Origin: Miscanthus floridulus
Lineage: Eukaryota; Streptophyta; Magnoliopsida; Poales; Poaceae
Reading direction: 5' to 3'
DNA length: 64,000 nucleotides
Assembly: GCF_019320115.1 (NCBI RefSeq)
Contig: NC_089593.1
Span: 15,714,789 to 15,778,788 of the forward strand
In this document: one piece after another, positions 58,577 through 64,000 of the stretch
Numbering within the stretch: position 1 is the first letter of the stretch
Layout: every line of letters starts with the position of its first letter
Notes under the pieces: model-generated
What the model was told of the DNA's origin: nothing
The model's input: the letters and a program-made list of their open reading frames with translations, nothing else
The model's database searches: none
Program-made: the position numbers and the translations under genes

Positions 58577-59639
58577 AATTGAGTATTATGGTAGAAACTA
58601 AAAGGCACAATGGCCCTGCATGAGTGGAGGAAGTGCGGTTACCAAAAAAAAAAGTAGAGGAAGTGGAGAGGAATGGAGATGGTTTTATGAAGGTCATTAT
58701 GACGAAAATTAATTAACAAAGATCATTACATGTTCCATGCATATATAGTATTGGAATTGGAAAGGATCTATGTAAAGGAGACTACGTTAGAGTGAGACGT
58801 CAAGTGATAGGTGAGGAAGTCAAAGAGGTCACGTCGTGCACCATAGAAATAGCAATTAATGGTTAGTGAGAGGATGATGAACATACTCTCACTGACTATT
58901 CAATTCTTTTGCCACATGGATGGATAGATTTGAATGAACAAGATGATATGACGGAGGTAAGAACTTGAGGTAACATGGAGCAAGGTTGTAGTAGAGAAAT
59001 AAGAGTTAATGATTTTTAGTGGGTTCCATCTATATAGGTTATAAAGATTTAACCATTCTTTACATAGGGTGGCTCAGATGAGCTCAGGAACCTCATCAAG
59101 CCAAATATGACCATTATATTGATCAGCTACTTTAGCAATTACGTGGCCTGCCTAGTTACACCACCGATTGACATGGACATTTGAGATAGAAGTCCTAGAT
59201 GCAATATATTTTATCTCCTGGATAATCAATCCAACATGGGACCGTACCTATCCATTACAGGAGACTATATCTTCCTGACAAGATTTAAGCAATCTAAGGC
59301 CACAATTTATCAATGAAGATTATGCTCCTTTACAAAGTAAACATCGTGACGAATCACCAAACATTATGTCATTTAAATATTTGTAATTCAATCCATTTTC
59401 TAGCAACAAGTGGATATGAAAGACCCTCAATGTTTTCCAATTGCAATACCAATGCCTATGATCATCAATGGCCACATCCACATAAACCATTAGCCATCCA
59501 TCCGGTGACAAAACCCTTTTTACTATGGATAAATTAGGTTCACACCTATGAGAAGATGCATGTATGGTACAAACACGTGCCAAAAAATACCACTTCTACA
59601 TATGCTTTTACCTTCTCGGCAATGCACTATGGATGAAAC
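58135..59639. other. Intergenic, includes a (GA)n microsatellite
   Basis: A GA/AG array of about 68 bp runs at 58506-58573; ORFs of alternating Arg-Glu or Ser-Leu there are artefacts. No gene is supported in the remaining AT-rich sequence. Confidence 0.6.
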
Positions 59640-60780
59640 CAACTTTCTCCATTCCCAACAACACTTCTTGCTTCCAGAATATGCCAAACAAACATAGTAA
59701 AGCTTGTCATAAGTTATAGGGTATGGAATATGCCAAAACAGTTATAGAAAACAAAAAGGACACTAATCATGCTAGAGTATGAAATATTCTAGAACTAGAT
59801 ATTTTTGGCATCACAAAAATATCTAGTAAGGATGAGGAAAATTATAGGTTATACATATTTTGTTAGAAGAGTGTGTAATGTGCTACATGGTACAATCCTA
59901 TAGCTCATTTAACACTACAAATAAGGGTGCCCTTCACAATGTAAGGAATAAGTTAAGGATAAGTCAAGAAGAGTGTGTGATGTGCCACATGATACATCCT
60001 AAGAGGTCATTTTACACTACAAATAAGGGTGCCCTTCATAGAGACTAAGCTAAAGAACTAACTTTCTCTGTTCTGAACAACATTTCTTCCCAAATATAAC
60101 AAACAGATATAGTAAATCTTGTCACATAAGTTATAGAGTATGGAATGTGTCAAATTAACCAAACAAAAAGGATACTAATCATGCTAGAGTATGAAAATAT
60201 TCTAGAACTAATATTTTTAGCATCACAAAATATCTAGTAAGGATGAGGAAAATTATAGAGTATAGATAAGAGTGTGTAATGTGCCACATGATACAATCCT
60301 AGAGGTCATTTAATACTACAACTAGGGGTGCCCTTCACCATGTAGGGACTAAGCTAAGGAGAAGTCAAGAAGAGTGTGTAATGTGCCACATGGTACGTCC
60401 TAGAGGTTATTTAACACTACAAATAGGGGCCATTCACCATGTAGGGACTAAGCTAAGGAACCAACTTTCTTCATTCCAAACAACATTTCTTGCTTCTCAA
60501 ATATGCCAAATAGATATAGTAAAACTTGTCACATAAGTTATATAATATGAAATATGCCAAACAACTATAGGAAAAAAAGAGGATACTAATCATGCTAGAG
60601 TATGGAATATTTTAAAACTAGATATTTTTGTAATGAAGAAAACTATAGAGTATAGATATTTTGTTAGAAGAGTGGGTAATGTGCCATATGGTACAATCTT
60701 ATAGGTCATTTAACACTACAAAATAAGGGTGCCTTTCATTGAGTAGGGACTAACCTAAGGAGAAGACAAGTAGTGACATA
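59640..60780. repeat. Higher-order tandem repeat, about 400-bp unit with internal 103-bp duplication
   Basis: GAGTGTGTAATGTGCCACATG or close variants start at about 59868, 59971, 60269, 60372 and 60673. Spacings are 103, 298, 103 and 301. AACTTTCT.CATTCC.AACAAC recurs at 59640, about 60060 and 60472, and AATCATGCTAGAGTATG recurs in each unit. So a unit of about 400 bp is repeated nearly three times, with a 103-bp subunit doubled in the first two. Confidence 0.88.
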
Positions 60781-61061
60781 CATTGGTAGGATGGCATAAA
60801 GAATAAGGTACTAAGTTAGCCACATAAAGAAGTGTGAGTACCTTATACAAATCCATATAAATGAATAAAGGTTGAGTACGTTGTCTTGTGTAGAGTTAAT
60901 CTCCCATATTGATTTTAGCGTGAAGGTGAGTCTAGAGTGCATAGAAGAAGTGACACTAGACAAGTGAACATGGCACTTTTAAAGAAGTCGATGACTAGGT
61001 TAGGAGACCGATTTCTCAATATGTTTTTGAAACCTTTTGGATTTCTTTGTGAATTTAGAAA

Positions 61062-62203
61062 GAGTTAAATGTACCGTAGGTCCATTAACTTTTGGTGGTG
61101 TGTCATCTAGGTCCATCAACTTTTAAACTGGTTCACCGTAGGTCCATACCCCTTCGTTTAGCGAATAGATCTGACATGGCACTCCAAATAAGCAGCCACC
61201 GTGGAGTAGGTGATGACTCCATAGCTCCTTAAAATATTCATGGAGACTTGTCTAGCAATAATTCAAATGTAGCAGCTTGTAATTCATTAATATCCTCTGG
61301 TCTTAAATTTGGGACTATTATTTTTAAGGATAAATATATTGTGGATATGGAGAAATTTACAACTACTGGGCTGTCATCAAAGATATTTTATAGAGGTGCC
61401 TTATTATTACGTGGAAAGGAGGAGAAAATGAAGCCAACAAAATATATATTTATATGGGAAATTCTTTCCTACTCCTAGGGAGTAGTTACTCCCATGTGTA
61501 TATCTCTATATTTAGGGCATATATGGTTCGATGAAGTGTATGTAGACATATTATATCATCATACTAGACCATCTAGGGCACTATGTATGTCAAGTATGCA
61601 AGTACACTTAGAGTATATGGTTATACTTATTTTATATACTACTATCATAGTATTAAATATTATATTAAAAAAATATGGGCTCTTTTGAAAAAATTTCACG
61701 TAGTAAAGATTTGGAGTATCTGAATATGAGTATTTTGTTGGCTTCATTTTCTCCTCCTTTCCACAAAATAATAAGGCACCTCTATAATATATCTTTGATG
61801 ACAGTCCAACAGTTGTAAATTTCTCCATGTCCATAATATATTTATCCTTAAAAATAATAGTCCCAAATTTAAGACCAGAGGATATTTAATGAATTACCAG
61901 CTGCTACATTTGAATTATTGCTAGACAAGTCTACATGAACATCTTGAGGAGCTATGGACTCATCATTTACTCCACGGTGGCTGCTTATTTGGCGTGCCAT
62001 GTCAGATCTATTCGCTAAACGAAGGGGTATGGACCTATGGTGAACCAGTTAAAAAGCTTAGGGACCCAAAAATACAGTTTAAAAGTTGATGGACCTAGAT
62101 GACACACCACCAAAAGTTAATAGACCTAAAAATACAGTTTGAAAGATGATGGACCTAAATGACACGCCACCAAAAGTTAATGAACCTACGATGTATTTAA
62201 CTC
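61062..62203. mobile_element. Mutator-like foldback element, 9-bp TSD
   Basis: ATTTAGAAA flanks both ends exactly (61053-61061 and 62204-62212). The ends read GAGTTAAATGTACCGTAGG and, inverted, GAGTTAAATACATCGTAGG. Arms of about 400 bp (61062-61460 and 61720-62203) are inverted copies; the spacer is about 260 bp. The right arm has an extra GTTAATAGACCTAAAAATAC-type duplication. The paired ORFs (61248-61478 and 61559-61834) are the same sequence read in the two arms, both with MEKFTT.GLSSKI, and are not considered a gene. Perfect 9-bp TSDs and long TIRs identify a non-autonomous MULE. Confidence 0.93.
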
Positions 62204-62212
62204 ATTTAGAAA

Positions 62213-64000
62213 CATTAGTTGAGCAAAACATGTTGATATTTAGCCATGGCTACTACAATGAAGGTGTGAAAATTTTCCAATCTCCAAAATGATACTGGTG
62301 ACATTTTATGTTTATTAAGTATTTTATCGGCACATACATATCGAATGGAATAAAACCATGCCAGTAAATGGCAGTAAAACAAAATAACTTCAATCCCACG
62401 ATAGCACTCAAAAAATACAATACGGTAAAATAATATATGAAATAATAACAATTTTAGTTAGTCCAACAGAATTTAGAAGACTAAATATAGCGACGATCAT
62501 GTGGTAGAGGGCCACCACACTAGGATATCATGTTGAGATCAGTTGGAATAACAGTGCACTATGCAATCATATGACTAACAGAGGGCATAGGTGCTTGTCA
62601 CGGGTTTGTAACCACGGCGAGCATCACGGTTGTTCATCAGAAGTCGATGTGTGGGTCTCTGGTGGCTTGGACACTCAAAAACACAAGAGGGACGCGGTGA
62701 TCTATCCTAGTTTAGGCTTCTAAGCCCTATGTCTGGCAGTATAGTTTTCTTCATGTTAAGGAGTGCCCAATTGGGGATTACAACATTGTCAAAGAAGTCG
62801 CTGACAAGGCCTCCTGCCTATTGAACGGGCAAATGTCATGGCTTCTCCGTGTCGGCTGGGCGCCAGAAGCCTGGTTAGTTGCCCATGGCTTGGGACATCA
62901 GTTCCTCGCCTAAGCACTAGCCTGGGTATGTGCTAGGTTGGAGTCAGGCTCGGGCTGCCATCGCTCGATAGTCTAGGGCCTTAGCGAGCCCCAAGCCTCG
63001 AGCAATGGCCATGGGCATGCTTAGGCTCTCCTCGACTCCTTCCAGAAGGTGCGCACGAGCATACCCGATGGGTATATCCTGAGCCTCCGGGCGATCTGGG
63101 AGATTGATCGGGGTGTCCGTCGGTCAGCTCTCCCTCCCTTAGGGACTTAGCGTACCCTATGTTTGACTCTCGTCAGTGCTCACCACCACCATGGTGAAAT
63201 GGTAGTTGGCATAGGAACAATTGGTTGTTATCGTATGAGCCATGTAGTTTGTAGGCACTAGGGTACTCAAGGTGACTGCTACTGTTGTGCTTAGTATTTT
63301 TGAAGACATGACATATGTTGTCGAGGAGGAAGTTGATTAAGTACAAGTGACCCATGTTGAACACCATGGTGAGGGTTGTTGTTTGTCGGTCAGTTTTAGG
63401 AATGGGGTGATCACAACCTTGAAGAAGCCTCTATATACAATGAGTTTGAAGATGTACATGTTTGCCTTAACTACGTAAGTAACCATTTAGGCGCTTACTC
63501 AGTCAATCACGCTTTGATCGATGAAATTTATGTATGGTTTGGACATCTCCTCTGAATCTAGATATTATTACCACTCATACACGAGGGCCTACGCATACAT
63601 AGTGATGAATATCTAACACTAAGCGAAAGTAAATGCGAGTGTTGGATCTTTCAAAATGCTTCCTCCTCCCTCTTTATTCATTAGAAGGCACTATTTATAA
63701 TGCCTTTTTATATCTAGAGGACCATAATACCCCCATACCAACCCTAGATACCAAGAATATTCATCCTATTTGGGCATTATGGTCCAATTTGCAATGGAGT
63801 ACAAAATGGATTTGGCTATTGAACAATCCACGATTTCCGTGAAGGGAAATCCACATAATCAAACCATAATGTGATAGTCCTAGGAGATCATGCCATCACA
63901 TTATCGAATTCAATATGATATCACAAGTCACACATATTGAATACCCATTGATGAGAGTCAAACATAGGGGTATTCTAAGTCCTCGGGAGAGAGACTCCCG
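62213..64000. other. Repeat-like region running off the window
   Basis: No supported gene. Sequence at 62600-63130 (GGTGATCTATCCTAGTTTAGG, GCCTCCTGCC) and at 63600-64000 reads like LTR or retroelement DNA, but no boundaries or domains are visible inside the window. Confidence 0.3.

Noticed and set aside
58411..58697. Arg-Glu and Ser-Leu repeat ORFs
   Set aside because: Translation of a GA microsatellite.

Overview
The window is nuclear DNA from a grass, most likely a panicoid/Andropogoneae (sorghum, maize, sugarcane or Miscanthus type). The evidence is GC-rich single-ORF coding regions, several CACTA transposons of the TTTGCCGAGGGC and GTAGGGGCGGCT subterminal-repeat types, many Tourist, Stowaway and Mutator-like elements, and grass-type genes (an HHO/NIGT1 regulator, an alkylresorcinol-synthase-like type III polyketide synthase, and a DUF6598 gene). 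I cannot name the species from sequence alone.

Only four host genes are well supported, all on the minus strand. (1) 4772-6386: a four-exon GARP/G2-like transcription factor of the HHO/NIGT1 family, with an in-frame TAG followed by 51 further in-frame codons. (2) 15272-16057: an intronless PCNA (sliding clamp) copy with a three-residue deletion and substitutions at conserved sites. (3) 25009-26226: an intronless type III polyketide synthase with an intact Cys-His-Asn triad. (4) 52432-54821: a three-exon DUF6598 gene carrying two nonsense codons. They show no shared pathway and look like isolated genes in a repeat-rich region.

Most of the remainder is transposable elements, several delimited to the base by target-site duplications (TSDs). 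A CACTA at 18409-24094 contains a truncated Ty3/gypsy element flanked by 152-bp direct repeats. A 6.2-kb CACTA (26980-33190, TSD ATT) carries a chimeric transposase gene. A 1.7-kb CACTA (33512-35169, TSD AAT) is preceded by tandem copies of its own 5' end plus host flank. A 12.4-kb CACTA (36081-48483, TSD CCT) carries a TNP/Ulp1-like pseudogene and is itself interrupted by a 3.4-kb solo LTR (TSD CAAGG), which in turn holds a MITE. A Mutator-like foldback lies at 61062-62203 (9-bp TSD), a Tourist-like element at 56772-57604 is split by a solo LTR, and three copies of a Mutator-like family with TGTTTCA/GTTGCA repeats occur at 12.4, 17.2 and 50.9 kb.

I found no clear new biological system. The best leads are the altered PCNA retrocopy-like gene, the polyketide synthase active-site pattern with a 2-residue insertion at the usual intron position, the HHO stop codon, and unusual transposon structures (the 152-bp repeat-bounded gypsy fragment, the tandemly repeated CACTA terminus and the fused CACTA gene). 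Comparisons with protein families and transposon families are from memory; no searches were run.
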